Shown here one piece after another: positions 1 through 8,248 of a DNA stretch of 64,000 bases. The notes below the pieces were generated by a model. That model worked only from the letters and a program-made list of their open reading frames with translations, was not told the origin of the DNA and did not search any database. Within the stretch, counting starts at the first letter, position 1, and the number at the start of each line of letters is the position of its first letter. A program made the position numbers and the translations under genes. Source of the stretch: Paenarthrobacter histidinolovorans (GTDB taxonomy: Bacteria; Actinomycetota; Actinomycetes; Actinomycetales; Micrococcaceae). The stretch is from the NCBI RefSeq assembly GCF_014647595.1, contig NZ_BMPM01000003.1, positions 531,738 to 595,737 on the forward strand, read 5' to 3'.

Positions 1-1143
1 TTGGTAAACGAGTTGGAGGTGCCTGCGGATGTCGCGCACTTCGGCGCGGGACCTGCCCGACGTCGATTGGCCGGCTACAGAGATTCGCCCACTGTCAGGC
101 TGTTCAAGGCCCAGCAGCAAACGCACGGCGGTGGTTTTGCCGGAGCCGGATTCGCCAACGAGTGCGTGCGTCCGTCCGCGTTCCACGGCGAAGGACACAC
201 CGTCGCAGGCGAGGACGTCTTTCCCGCCTGCGGAGAAGCGCTTGGTCACTCCTTGGACATCAATCTGGAGTCCCGTTGACCGTGAGGCAACAGCGGCAGG
301 GCGGAAGACGACGTCGTGCGTTGGCTCTGCTGCAAAGACAGTGCGCTGGGCGCGGTACCGGTCCGGATGAAGTGCTGGGACGTCCGCCTGAAGGCTGCGG
401 GCGTAATCCGTTTGCGGCGCGGTAAAAATATCCCGCGATGAGCCGCTTTCCTGCACGGCGCCGTCTTTGAGCACCACCAGGGAATCGGCGCGTTCGGCCG
501 CGATGGCAAGGTCGTGCGTAATCAGGAGCAGGCTGATGTCCAACTCCTGGCGGAGCTCGGTGAGCATATCCAGGATCAGTTTTTGCACGGTGACGTCCAA
601 GGCGGACGTGGGTTCGTCGGCAACGATCAGCGAGGGGCGGGGCAGCACAGTGAGCGCGATCAGTACGCGTTGAAGCATCCCGCCGGAGAGTTGGTGGGGG
701 TAAGAGTCGTACACCCGTACCGGATCGGGCAGGCCCACTTGCTCCAGGACATCCAGGATCCTGGCGCGGCGGACAGCTGGGTCGGTTTCACCCAGCAGCG
801 CTGCAGCTTCATGCGCTTGGGCGCCTATGGTCCGGACCGGGTTCAGTGCCGAGGCGGGATCCTGTGGGATGAACCCGAGTTCGCGGCCGCGCAGTGGACG
901 GAACTGCTTCTCCGGCAGACCCAGAACGTCGCGGCCGTTCAGTGCCACACGGCCAGTCGCTGTTGCTTCGCCGTGGGGGAGTAAGCGCAGGATGGCTTTG
1001 GCGATGGTGGATTTGCCCGAACCGGATTCGCCGATCAGCGCCAGGCTCTCGCCTTGAGCCAGTGAGAACGAGACGTCATGAACGACGACGGTGGGGCCGT
1101 AAGCGATCGACAAGCCTTCCACGGTAAGCAGGTCAGCTGACAC
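1..1143 (-). CDS. Oligopeptide-type ABC transporter, fused double ATP-binding protein (3' end beyond the window)
   Basis: Cytoplasmic ATPase that powers a DppABCDF/OppABCDF-type importer. Reading the minus strand from a GTG at 1143, with AAAGGA about 8 bases upstream, gives 381 residues without a stop to the window edge. It has a first Walker A, GESGSGKS (about residues 38-45), an ABC signature LSGGM (about 150) and a second Walker A, GESGSGKT (about 330). Two ABC modules are therefore fused in one chain, as in GsiA-like proteins, replacing separate D and F subunits. The C-terminal part of the second module lies outside the window. It follows the second permease gene by 20 bases and is the last visible gene of the operon. 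Function is firm at family level; the substrate is unknown. Confidence 0.93.
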   Translation of the reverse strand, partial: MSADLLTVEGLSIAYGPTVVVHDVSFSLAQGESLALIGESGSGKSTIAKAILRLLPHGEATATGRVALNGRDVLGLPEKQFRPLRGRELGFIPQDPASALNPVRTIGAQAHEAAALLGETDPAVRRARILDVLEQVGLPDPVRVYDSYPHQLSGGMLQRVLIALTVLPRPSLIVADEPTSALDVTVQKLILDMLTELRQELDISLLLITHDLAIAAERADSLVVLKDGAVQESGSSRDIFTAPQTDYARSLQADVPALHPDRYRAQRTVFAAEPTHDVVFRPAAVASRSTGLQIDVQGVTKRFSAGGKDVLACDGVSFAVERGRTHALVGESGSGKTTAVRLLLGLEQPDSGRISVAGQSTSGRSRAEVRDIRRHLQLVYQ

Positions 1144-1163
1144 GTTGGTGTCCTTTCGGGTTT

Positions 1164-2018
1164 TCACTTGGCGTTCCGCAACCAGCGGCTGATGCGGTTC
1201 ACGGACAGGACGGTGATCACGATGACCAAAGCCGGCGCGTACACGAGCCAAGGGGCCGTCACGTAGGTTTTGCCCGAGGCGACCAGCAGTCCCCAATCCG
1301 AGGCCGGGGGTGGATCGCCATAGCCGAGGAAGGCCAGTGAGGCGATGATCAGAATGGACGTGCCGAACTGCAGGACCGCCAGGACCAGTACCGAGCGGTA
1401 CGCGTTGGGCAGGACATGTCCCAGCAGCGCGTGCAGCCGGTTCCCGCCCTGAAGATAGGACGCTTCAACGTAGGTGGCGCCGCGGACGCGCATCACTTCT
1501 GCCCGCATCAGCCGGGCAAAGACCGCGACGGCGGACACTCCGGTGGCTATAGCGGCGTTGATGGTCTGGAAACCCAGCGAGCTGACGATGACCACGGCAA
1601 GGAGGAAGCCGGGGATGGCCAGCAGGACATCGACGAAGCGGCCCAGGACAGCATCCACCCAGCCGCCGCGGAACCCGCTGGCCAGGCCGATGATGCTGCC
1701 GATCACCAGACCGATGAGCACAGCCACCAGCGCACTTGTTACTGACGACGCGGTTCCGTGAACCACCCGGGCGTATTGATCGCGGCCAAGGTAGTCCGTG
1801 CCGAACCAGTGGGCGGCGCTTGGTGCGGCCAACTTGCTGGCGGTATCGCCCGTGACGGGGCTCAACGAAGTGAACAGGCCCGGGACCAGTGACCACAGGA
1901 TCACCACCAGGACTACGGCGAAGGATAGGAGGACGGTTGCCGGCGGCAGGCCGGCGGTCAATTTCCTGGGCGTCGATCCGAGGTCGCGTAGCTGTGTGTT
2001 GCTGAGGATGGCAGTCAT
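1164..2018 (-). CDS. ABC transporter permease, DppC/OppC family
   Basis: Inner-membrane permease of 284 residues, the usual DppC length. An N-terminal membrane segment (about residues 25-50) is followed by a periplasmic stretch containing HWFGTDYLGRD, a hallmark of the DppC/GsiD branch, then five further hydrophobic segments. The EAA-type cytoplasmic loop is visible as VEASYLQGGNRLHALLGH followed by LPN. The start overlaps the end of the DppB-like gene by 4 bases (2015-2018), which supports translational coupling. Together with the DppB-like partner it should form the channel fed by the lipoprotein encoded upstream. Peptide or other substrate cannot be told from the permease. Confidence 0.95.
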   Translation of the reverse strand: MTAILSNTQLRDLGSTPRKLTAGLPPATVLLSFAVVLVVILWSLVPGLFTSLSPVTGDTASKLAAPSAAHWFGTDYLGRDQYARVVHGTASSVTSALVAVLIGLVIGSIIGLASGFRGGWVDAVLGRFVDVLLAIPGFLLAVVIVSSLGFQTINAAIATGVSAVAVFARLMRAEVMRVRGATYVEASYLQGGNRLHALLGHVLPNAYRSVLVLAVLQFGTSILIIASLAFLGYGDPPPASDWGLLVASGKTYVTAPWLVYAPALVIVITVLSVNRISRWLRNAK

Positions 2019-2983
2019 GCGCCCACCTTCTCCTTGAGTTTGGTTTCCCGGAGTTTCACGCGTGGATCCAGCAGCGGGGACGCAAGGTCAGCCACCAGGT
2101 TCACGGCAACAAAGACCACGGCAGAGAGGGAAACCACTGCTTGGAGGACTGGTTGGTCCTCACCGGTCACGGCTTTCTGGACTACTGTGCCGATTCCATC
2201 CCGGCCGAAGATGGTCTCCGTAATGACCGAACCACCCAGCAGTTCGCCCACGATGAGTGCCACCATGGCCACCGACGGCAGGGCCGAGGGCTTGACCAGA
2301 TGCTTGGCGAAGAGCCTGGCTTCGGACAGGCCCCGGGAACGGGCAACCAGGGCGTACTCCTGCCGGGATTCGTGGTCCAGGCTGGCTATGAGGACTTCGG
2401 CCAAGGGGGCTGAGACCGGAATGGCCAAGGTGATGGCGGCGAACAGTGTTGCCACCGGGCTGTGGGGGTCTGTGGTGGTGAACGAGTGCAGCCGGAAGGC
2501 GAAGAACTCGATCAGTATCAGGCCGATTACGAAGTTGGGCACCGACAGGAAGAACGACGGGATGGAGCGGACAATGGCCGCCCACTTGCCGGGCAGGTAC
2601 TGAGCGCCGTAGGCAATGGCCACGGCGAAAATGATGGCGATCAACAGGGCGGTAGTTGCAAGTGTGAGGGTGGACGGCAACGCATCGCCGACGATCTGGG
2701 ACACCGGGAGGTTGGACTGCAACGAAAATCCCAGTTCGCCGGTCAGGAACCGCCCCAGGGACAGCAGCAACTGGACGATAACCGGTTGATCGAGGCCATA
2801 GAAAGCAACGATCCGCTGGATGTCCTCCTCGCTCAGGCCGTGCTGGGGGTCCCTGAGCGTATTGGTGATTGCATCGCCTGGAAGCACGCTGATGATCAGG
2901 AACGTGAACACATAGGCGAGAAGCACGACGACGATCGCCTGGCCTGCGCGCGTCAGGGCAAAGCGCCTGTAGTCGCCTGTCAC
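2015..2983 (-). CDS. ABC transporter permease, DppB/OppB family
   Basis: Integral membrane permease of 322 residues. The first helix starts at residue 12 and is followed by the conserved large periplasmic region of DppB proteins (GDAITNTLRDPQHGLSEED). The EAA loop is visible as QEYALVARSRGLSEARLFAKH followed by VKPSALP, and GGSVITETIFG is a conserved late motif. The GTG/ATG junctions overlap both neighbours by 4 bases (2980-2983 with the binding protein, 2015-2018 with the DppC-like gene), so the three genes are almost certainly co-translated. Assignment to the family is secure; the transported compound is not known. Confidence 0.95.
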   Translation of the reverse strand: MTGDYRRFALTRAGQAIVVVLLAYVFTFLIISVLPGDAITNTLRDPQHGLSEEDIQRIVAFYGLDQPVIVQLLLSLGRFLTGELGFSLQSNLPVSQIVGDALPSTLTLATTALLIAIIFAVAIAYGAQYLPGKWAAIVRSIPSFFLSVPNFVIGLILIEFFAFRLHSFTTTDPHSPVATLFAAITLAIPVSAPLAEVLIASLDHESRQEYALVARSRGLSEARLFAKHLVKPSALPSVAMVALIVGELLGGSVITETIFGRDGIGTVVQKAVTGEDQPVLQAVVSLSAVVFVAVNLVADLASPLLDPRVKLRETKLKEKVGA

Positions 2984-4632
2984 TGTGAAATCCAGGCGGT
3001 GTAGAAGTTGGCGTAGGCCAGGCCGTTGTACTGGACATCCTTGATCTTGGGGCTGATCAGGTACAGCCTCTGGACCAGCTGGTTAAGCGGGATGAAGTAG
3101 CCCTGCTCCAGAACGTACTGCTGCAGCTGGTCGGCAACCTTTTCCCGGGAGGCCCGGTCCGAGGCAGTGGCGATCGCGGTGGAAAGATCGTTCAGCTTCT
3201 GGTCGCTGGTACCAAGTCCGAACCAGTCTTCACCCTTGTTCTGGCTGGTCAGGACTCCGGCCACCGTTCCGACGTCGACGAAGCTGCGCGAGGTTTGGAA
3301 CAGCGGCGGCTTGCTGGCCTGCACTGCCGCGTAGCCGGCGACGTCCACCACCTTGAGGTTGACCTTGATACCCACCTTCTTGAGCTGCTGGGCGATGAGC
3401 TCATCCTCAGCTTTGGTGGAGGGCACGTACGGGTTGGGTGTCAGAGTGAATTCGAGAGTCTTGCCGTCCTTGGAACGGTAACCATCCGATCCAGTTGCCC
3501 AGCCGGCGTCGTCGAGGATTTTGTTGGCCTTATCGGCATCGAACTTGAAGGTATCGCTGAACTCGCCGGCTTCCGGAACGTTGCCTTGAATGAAGGTGGT
3601 GGCGGCGTTCCAATCGCTGGTATAGACGGTCTTGAGGATCTCGTCGCGGTCGATGCCGTGCTGGATGGCCTTGCGGACGGCGGGATCGTTGGTGGGGAAG
3701 GCCTGCGTGTTGACCTGGAAGCCGTCCACGAAGCCCAGGTAACGCGGCGTTCCCACGGTGAAGCCCTGTGCTTTGAGTGACTCGATCTCCTGGGGCTCCA
3801 CGTTGAAGGCAACGTCAGCCTGTCCCGAGACCACGGTGGATGTCCGGACCGAGGTGTCCTTGATGACCTTGTAGGTGATGGTGTCCAAGCGTGCCGGACC
3901 GGTGTGACCGAGCGCAGCCGGTCCCCAGTTGTAGTCCTTGCGCTTCTCCAGGACGTAGCTGTCACCCTGTTTCCAGGACTTGACCACGAACGGTCCGCTG
4001 CCGATCTCCTGGCTGAGGTCCGCCTGGGCCTCGACAGGGAGCGCGAGTGTCTTCGGGGAGAGCAGGATGCAGCCGTGATAGGCCAGCGTGGCGATGAAGC
4101 CGAGCGACGGGGAGGAGAAGGAAACCTTGACGGTAACTGCGTCAGTGGCCTCGGCGGAGACGAAGTTGCTGGACGGGAACAGGCCCACCTTGCTGACGCC
4201 GCGCGTGGAGTCTCCCTTTGCCCAGGCGTTGAGGTTGGCGACAACCGCGGCTGCGTCCACCGGAGCGCCGTCGGAGAACGTGACGCCCTGCTTCAGGTGG
4301 ATGACGAAATCCTTGGCCCCATTGAGTTCCTCCCAGCTCTCAGCCACCCACGGGCTCAGTTCGCCCTTTTCATTGACGTACACCAGCTTGTCCGTGATCT
4401 GGCCCCACAGGTTGCCCTCATAGCTGGAGATCGACGTCTTGCTGGAAACCCAGCCGGTGTCGTAGCCCTGGATGAGGAAGGTGATGTTGCCTCCGTCCAC
4501 CGGGGTGGTGGAACCGGTGCCGGTGCTGGCGTTTGTGCCGCCGCACGCCGTGACGAGAGCAGAAGTGGACAGCGCGCCGAGGCCGGCGAGGAAGGCCCGC
4601 CTGCGGAACTCGGGGGTGTTAAAGGTAGTCAT
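2980..4632 (-). CDS. ABC transporter substrate-binding lipoprotein, SBP_bac_5 (DppA/OppA) family
   Basis: Extracytoplasmic solute receptor of 550 residues for the adjacent permeases. The N-terminus carries both a twin-arginine-like stretch (RRRAFLAG, residues 10-17) and a lipobox LVTAC ending at Cys30, so the mature protein is probably a lipid-anchored Tat substrate. The rest matches family 5 binding proteins: ITDKLVYVNEKGELSPWVAESWEE near residue 80, a Q-G-V-T-F-S-D-G-A-P motif near 115 and DVAFNVEPQEIESL later. It lies 58 bases downstream of the FAD oxidase gene and overlaps the permease gene by 4 bases. Family 5 proteins bind peptides but also opines, nickel and sugars, so coupling to a hydroxyacid oxidase hints at a non-peptide or conjugated ligand. 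That last point is inference. Confidence 0.95.
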   Translation of the reverse strand: MTTFNTPEFRRRAFLAGLGALSTSALVTACGGTNASTGTGSTTPVDGGNITFLIQGYDTGWVSSKTSISSYEGNLWGQITDKLVYVNEKGELSPWVAESWEELNGAKDFVIHLKQGVTFSDGAPVDAAAVVANLNAWAKGDSTRGVSKVGLFPSSNFVSAEATDAVTVKVSFSSPSLGFIATLAYHGCILLSPKTLALPVEAQADLSQEIGSGPFVVKSWKQGDSYVLEKRKDYNWGPAALGHTGPARLDTITYKVIKDTSVRTSTVVSGQADVAFNVEPQEIESLKAQGFTVGTPRYLGFVDGFQVNTQAFPTNDPAVRKAIQHGIDRDEILKTVYTSDWNAATTFIQGNVPEAGEFSDTFKFDADKANKILDDAGWATGSDGYRSKDGKTLEFTLTPNPYVPSTKAEDELIAQQLKKVGIKVNLKVVDVAGYAAVQASKPPLFQTSRSFVDVGTVAGVLTSQNKGEDWFGLGTSDQKLNDLSTAIATASDRASREKVADQLQQYVLEQGYFIPLNQLVQRLYLISPKIKDVQYNGLAYANFYTAWISQ

Positions 4633-4690
4633 GGGGTCGCTCCTGATGCGTATGGGGGATTGCGTTGAGGTAGTGCTGCGGGCGGGGCGG

Positions 4691-6112
4691 CTAGATGGCC
4701 TTGCCGGGATTGAGAAGTTGCTGGGGGTCGATTGCCGCCTTGATGGCGTGCTGCACGTCGCGGCTGCCTTCCGAGAGTTCCAGCGCTGCCCATTCGCGCT
4801 TGATGGTCCCTACGCCGTGTTCACCGGTTACCGTGCCACCGAGGGAAAGCGCCACCTTCACCAGTTCAGTGGCAGCGTCTGTGAGGGAGGCAGGCGGGTT
4901 CGCGCCGTCGTCGGGCGTTTTGTCCTTGGTGATCAGCGGGTGGAGGTTGCCGTCGCCAGCGTGCGACACGGCCGAAATTGCCACACCGAACCGCGCTTCC
5001 AAGGCGGGGAAGGCCGCGTACACCTTGGGCAGTTGGGACTTGGGTACTGCGATGTCCTCGCCGATGTACCACTTGTCCTGCGGGAGGCCGCGGCCGCTGC
5101 GGCGCAGTTCCCACAGCAGCACGGCGTCGTCGTCGGATTCCACCGTGACGCGGCCTCCGGCAGCTGTGAGCGCTGTGGCGAGGTGGGCGGCTTGGTCGCC
5201 GATGCCATAGCCGTCGATTTCGATGAGGATCAGCGCGGCGCCCCTTTCCCGTAGCGCGGTTCCGGAGTGCGCGTCGATGTTGGCCAGGCTGGGGGTGTCG
5301 AAGAATTCGATCGCGGCCGGTCGGACAGGGGAGAGGGTGATGGCCGCGAGGCCTTCGGCGCCCTCTGCCGTGCTGTTGAAGAAGGCGGTGACGGTCTTGC
5401 GGGCCACGGGGATAGGGCGCAACCGGACTGTCGCTTTGGTGACGATGCCGAGGATACCTTCGGAGCCGACGAACAACGAGGTGAGGTCCAGTCCCGTAAC
5501 GCCCTTGATGGAGCGGTGGCCGACTGTGATGAGGCTGCCGTTGGGGAGAACGACGTCGAGCGACAGAACGGATTCGCGCGTCACCCCGTATTTGGCGCAC
5601 CTGAGTCCGCCTGCGTTGGTGGCGATATTGCCCCCGATGGAGGAAATATCGAAACTTGCCGGATCCGGCGCGTAGAAAAGACCGAATGGCTCAAGGTGTC
5701 TATTGAGATCCGCATTGATGACACCGGGTTCAACTACTGCCACTTCATCCAGCGGGGAGACCTCAACGATGCGGGTGAGTTTCTCGGTGGAGATAACTAT
5801 CTGGTCCATGTGTGCCGTGGCGCCTCCCGACAGGCCGGTCCCGGCGCCGCGCGGCACTACCGTCACGCCAAGCTCTGCGGCCAGCTTCACGGCTGCCTGG
5901 ACCTCGGCGGTTGTGGTGGGAAGTACGACGGCGGGACCCGGGTTTCCGCTGGAGGCTGCGGTTTTGGCGGTGGCTGCGTCGTGGCTGTAGCGGGTGGTCC
6001 CGGTGCCGGGCTCCAGGATCTCAATGCCTTCGGCCCTTTGCCTGAGCTCGCCGATGTAGTCGTGAATGTGTTCGTGTATTGAGGTGTCTTCTTCAGTGAG
6101 CTGTGTTGTCAT
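4691..6112 (-). CDS. FAD-linked 2-hydroxyacid oxidase/dehydrogenase, GlcD/D-lactate dehydrogenase family
   Basis: Flavoprotein expected to oxidise a 2-hydroxyacid such as glycolate or D-lactate to the 2-oxoacid. The chosen ATG at 6112 gives 473 residues, typical of GlcD; an in-frame ATG 99 bases upstream would add a Cys-containing tail without family character. The FAD_binding_4 (PCMH) domain shows PRGAGTGLSGGA and IGGNIATNAGGLRCAKYG. The C-terminal oxidase domain has SHAGDGNLHP and GEHGVGTIKREW, both diagnostic. It is the first gene of a minus-strand operon with a dipeptide-type ABC importer, so it may act on a compound brought in by that transporter. No GlcE or GlcF partner is present in the window, so the electron acceptor is unknown. 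Confidence 0.92.
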   Translation of the reverse strand: MTTQLTEEDTSIHEHIHDYIGELRQRAEGIEILEPGTGTTRYSHDAATAKTAASSGNPGPAVVLPTTTAEVQAAVKLAAELGVTVVPRGAGTGLSGGATAHMDQIVISTEKLTRIVEVSPLDEVAVVEPGVINADLNRHLEPFGLFYAPDPASFDISSIGGNIATNAGGLRCAKYGVTRESVLSLDVVLPNGSLITVGHRSIKGVTGLDLTSLFVGSEGILGIVTKATVRLRPIPVARKTVTAFFNSTAEGAEGLAAITLSPVRPAAIEFFDTPSLANIDAHSGTALRERGAALILIEIDGYGIGDQAAHLATALTAAGGRVTVESDDDAVLLWELRRSGRGLPQDKWYIGEDIAVPKSQLPKVYAAFPALEARFGVAISAVSHAGDGNLHPLITKDKTPDDGANPPASLTDAATELVKVALSLGGTVTGEHGVGTIKREWAALELSEGSRDVQHAIKAAIDPQQLLNPGKAI

Positions 6113-6648
6113 GCCGGTGTCTTTCTGTCCGGGTGCATGACAAGGCATTCCTGCGCGAAGCACCCAAAGGCTTTTGATGGAAATCCCGGTCACAATTGAC
6201 TGGGTCCTCAAAAGCTAGCCGGATTCGGAATTTACCCGCGAGTTTTCCTGAAATGCCGATCAATAATTCTCAACCGGGGGTAGTAAACGGGATTATTTAG
6301 TAAGAAGGCGCAATTTAGAGAAACTATTCATTCTCGGCGGATCCGTCTTGCCTGCCAGCGGGGCCGAGATGACGATTGTGGTCTGTTTGTTGCGCCAAAA
6401 CGTCGCCCCAAGAAGTTCCATGTCGTGGCGTTACTGCTGGAGACGTTCGTCTTTGTTGCGGGGGAGCGACGTACGTAATCTCGTGCATGCATCGGCTCTG
6501 AAGAAGAGCAATCTCCGTCGCACGAGGATCCCTGAAGGACGTCTTTGCTTTCACGTCCGCTGGGTGTCGGCGGATCATCCCCAGCATCCTCACACCATCT
6601 CCGTTCATGGCCTGGAGCATCTGCAGGCCATCCCTCCCGCAAAGGAAT
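6113..6648. other. Intergenic control region between divergent genes, no gene seen
   Basis: This 536-base gap separates the divergently transcribed FAD-oxidase operon and the orphan binding-protein gene, so it must carry promoters for both. The part at about 6180-6330 is distinctly AT-rich compared with the rest of the window. It includes the short inverted repeat GTCACAATTGAC at 6190-6201, a possible operator for the oxidase operon. I looked for S-box/SAM-IV-type riboswitch cores upstream of the binding protein and found none. Reading frames here lack family signatures and look like shadows. Confidence 0.4.
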
Positions 6649-7791
6649 ATGTCCGTGTCTTCACCCCAAGACAACTCGTCCACCCGCATCGTCGCTGGTG
6701 AGACTGCGTCCAAGCCCAAGCGTGGCCGCACAGTAGAGATCGCCCTGGCCGTTGGTTTGGTGCTGCTCATTGGTGCTGGTGCCGCGGTTGCGTCGGCTGT
6801 TTCCAACAGCAACCAGGCAGCCCCGGCTCCTGCCACCACGCCCGCTGCCGAGCTCAAGCTCGGTTACTTCAGCAACGTCACGCACGGCCCGGCGCTGGTG
6901 GGCACCAGCAAGGGCATTTTCGCCAAGGAACTGGGCGAGACCAAGCTCACCACCCAGGTCTTCAACGCCGGCCCGGCCGCCATTGAAGCCCTGAACGCCG
7001 GAGCGATCGATGCCACGTACATCGGCCCGAACCCGGCGATCAACTCCTACGTCAAGAGCAATGGCGAGTCCATCAGCATCATCGCCGGTGCCGCTTCCGG
7101 TGGTGCGCAGTTGGTGGTCAAGCCGGAGATCACCTCCGCTGCCGACCTCAAGGGCAAGGTCCTGAGCACGCCCCAGCTCGGTGGAACCCAGGACGTGGCA
7201 TTGCGTGCCTGGTTGGGCCATCAGGGGTTCAAGACCAACACCGATGGCAGTGGTGATGTGAACATCAACCCGACCGAAAACGCGCAGTCGCTCAAGCTCT
7301 TCCAGGACGGAAAGCTCGACGGCGCGTGGTTGCCTGAGCCGTGGGCTTCCCGTCTGGTCCTGGAGGCCGGGGCGAAGGTCCTGGTGGACGAGAAGGACCT
7401 GTGGGAGAACGGTGACTTCACCACCACCATCCTGATTGTGAACAAGAAGTTCGCCGCGGAGCACCCGGAAACTGTGAAGGCACTTTTGAAGGGTCACGTG
7501 GAGTCGGTGAACTGGCTCAACAATGCTTCGGCGCAGGAGAAGGCGACCACCATCAACGCGGTCCTCAAGGACACTGCCGGTAAGCCGCTCCCGGCGAACG
7601 TGATTGAGCGTGCACTCCAGAACATCAAGTTCACCACTGACCCGCTCGCCGGGACGTACAAGAAGCTCCTCCAGGACGGCGTGGACGCGGGAACCACCAA
7701 GACCGCCGACATCAACGGCATCTTTGACCTCCGCACCCTGAACGAGGTCGAAGGCAAGAAAACCTCAGCCGCAGGACTCGGCCAGGAGTAG
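6649..7791 (+). CDS. ABC transporter substrate-binding protein, aliphatic sulfonate/nitrate/taurine (SsuA/NMT1) type
   Basis: Solute-binding protein of 380 residues. The ATG at 6649 is preceded by AAAGGA with 2 bases between; an upstream in-frame ATG at 6607 has no ribosome site. The N-terminus has a charged stretch (KPKRGRT) and one hydrophobic segment (IALAVGLVLLIGAGAAVASA) but no lipobox cysteine. It is therefore either an uncleaved membrane anchor or a signal peptide cut after ASA. The mature part shows KLGYFSNVTHGPALVG, AGAIDATYIGPNPAIN, STPQLGGTQDVALRAWL and DGAWLPEPWASRLV, all typical of SsuA-like proteins. No permease or ATPase gene adjoins it: a strong terminator and a convergent gene follow. 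It is thus an orphan receptor whose transporter must be encoded elsewhere. Confidence 0.9.
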   Translation: MSVSSPQDNSSTRIVAGETASKPKRGRTVEIALAVGLVLLIGAGAAVASAVSNSNQAAPAPATTPAAELKLGYFSNVTHGPALVGTSKGIFAKELGETKLTTQVFNAGPAAIEALNAGAIDATYIGPNPAINSYVKSNGESISIIAGAASGGAQLVVKPEITSAADLKGKVLSTPQLGGTQDVALRAWLGHQGFKTNTDGSGDVNINPTENAQSLKLFQDGKLDGAWLPEPWASRLVLEAGAKVLVDEKDLWENGDFTTTILIVNKKFAAEHPETVKALLKGHVESVNWLNNASAQEKATTINAVLKDTAGKPLPANVIERALQNIKFTTDPLAGTYKKLLQDGVDAGTTKTADINGIFDLRTLNEVEGKKTSAAGLGQE

Positions 7792-7823
7792 GTGCTGAAG
7801 TAAGAGCTGGCAATGGCTGAAAC

Positions 7824-7855
7824 GAGGTGCCCGGGATGGATATCCCGGGCACCTC
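7824..7855 (+). terminator. Rho-independent-type terminator after the orphan binding-protein gene
   Basis: A perfect 13-base inverted repeat (GAGGTGCCCGGGA / TCCCGGGCACCTC) with loop TGGATA starts 32 bases after the binding-protein stop and is followed by TTGTCTT. It sits between two convergent genes, so it may also serve the small minus-strand gene at 7874-8152. Confidence 0.85.
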
Positions 7856-7873
7856 TTGTCTTGGTGCGGCGAC

Positions 7874-8152
7874 CTACGCCGTCTCCGCGGGGTCGACACT
7901 CCCCGGTTCCGGATCGAAGCTGTAGGGAACCCTCAGGGGGAGGTTGAAATCCATGATGAGCTCGTTGACAGCCTGGGACACTGCGTCCCTGGCGTCATCG
8001 CTGAGGCCTGCTTCTGCAGTGCAATATGCCAGAACCTGGCCCCTGCTCGCGTTGCCGCCATTGGCGAGCTGGGCAACCCAAACGTCATCGGGGTTGAATG
8101 CGAGCAGATCGATGGCAGCCATCGTGAGCGCCTGCTGGTCGAAGCTGTTCAT
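7874..8152 (-). CDS. Small hypothetical protein, 92 residues
   Basis: I do not recognise this protein. It is acidic, starts MNSFDQQALTMAAIDLLAFN and ends with a proline/glutamate-rich tail (about residues 78-92), with no membrane segment or signal peptide. The middle part (ASRGQVLAYCTAEAGLSDDARDAVSQAVNELIMDFN) looks helical. It lies alone between the convergent terminator at 7824-7855 and a gap of 96 bases to the divergent AAA ATPase gene. The reading frame has the high third-position GC of its neighbours, which supports a real gene. Function unknown. Confidence 0.6.
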   Translation of the reverse strand: MNSFDQQALTMAAIDLLAFNPDDVWVAQLANGGNASRGQVLAYCTAEAGLSDDARDAVSQAVNELIMDFNLPLRVPYSFDPEPGSVDPAETA

Positions 8153-8236
8153 GACGCACCTCAGTTACTTCGATTCTAAAGATGCAAGTCTAGCTAGCTA
8201 AGAGATTCGGGAACAGCGCATCCGGCAGATAACACC

Positions 8237-8248
8237 TACAGTGGATGT
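8237..8248 (+). promoter_or_regulatory. Possible leaderless -10 element for the AAA ATPase gene
   Basis: TACAGT at 8237-8242 is followed by exactly six bases and then the ATG at 8249, with no Shine-Dalgarno sequence. This fits leaderless transcription starting at the A of the start codon, which is common in actinobacteria. No clear -35 hexamer is visible, so confidence is moderate. The same spacing occurs before the genes at 19483 and 39121. Confidence 0.45.

Noticed and set aside
6302..6648. Possible riboswitch before the sulfonate-type binding protein
   Set aside because: I found no SAM-I or SAM-IV core and no convincing conserved stem; the gap is left as a plain control region.
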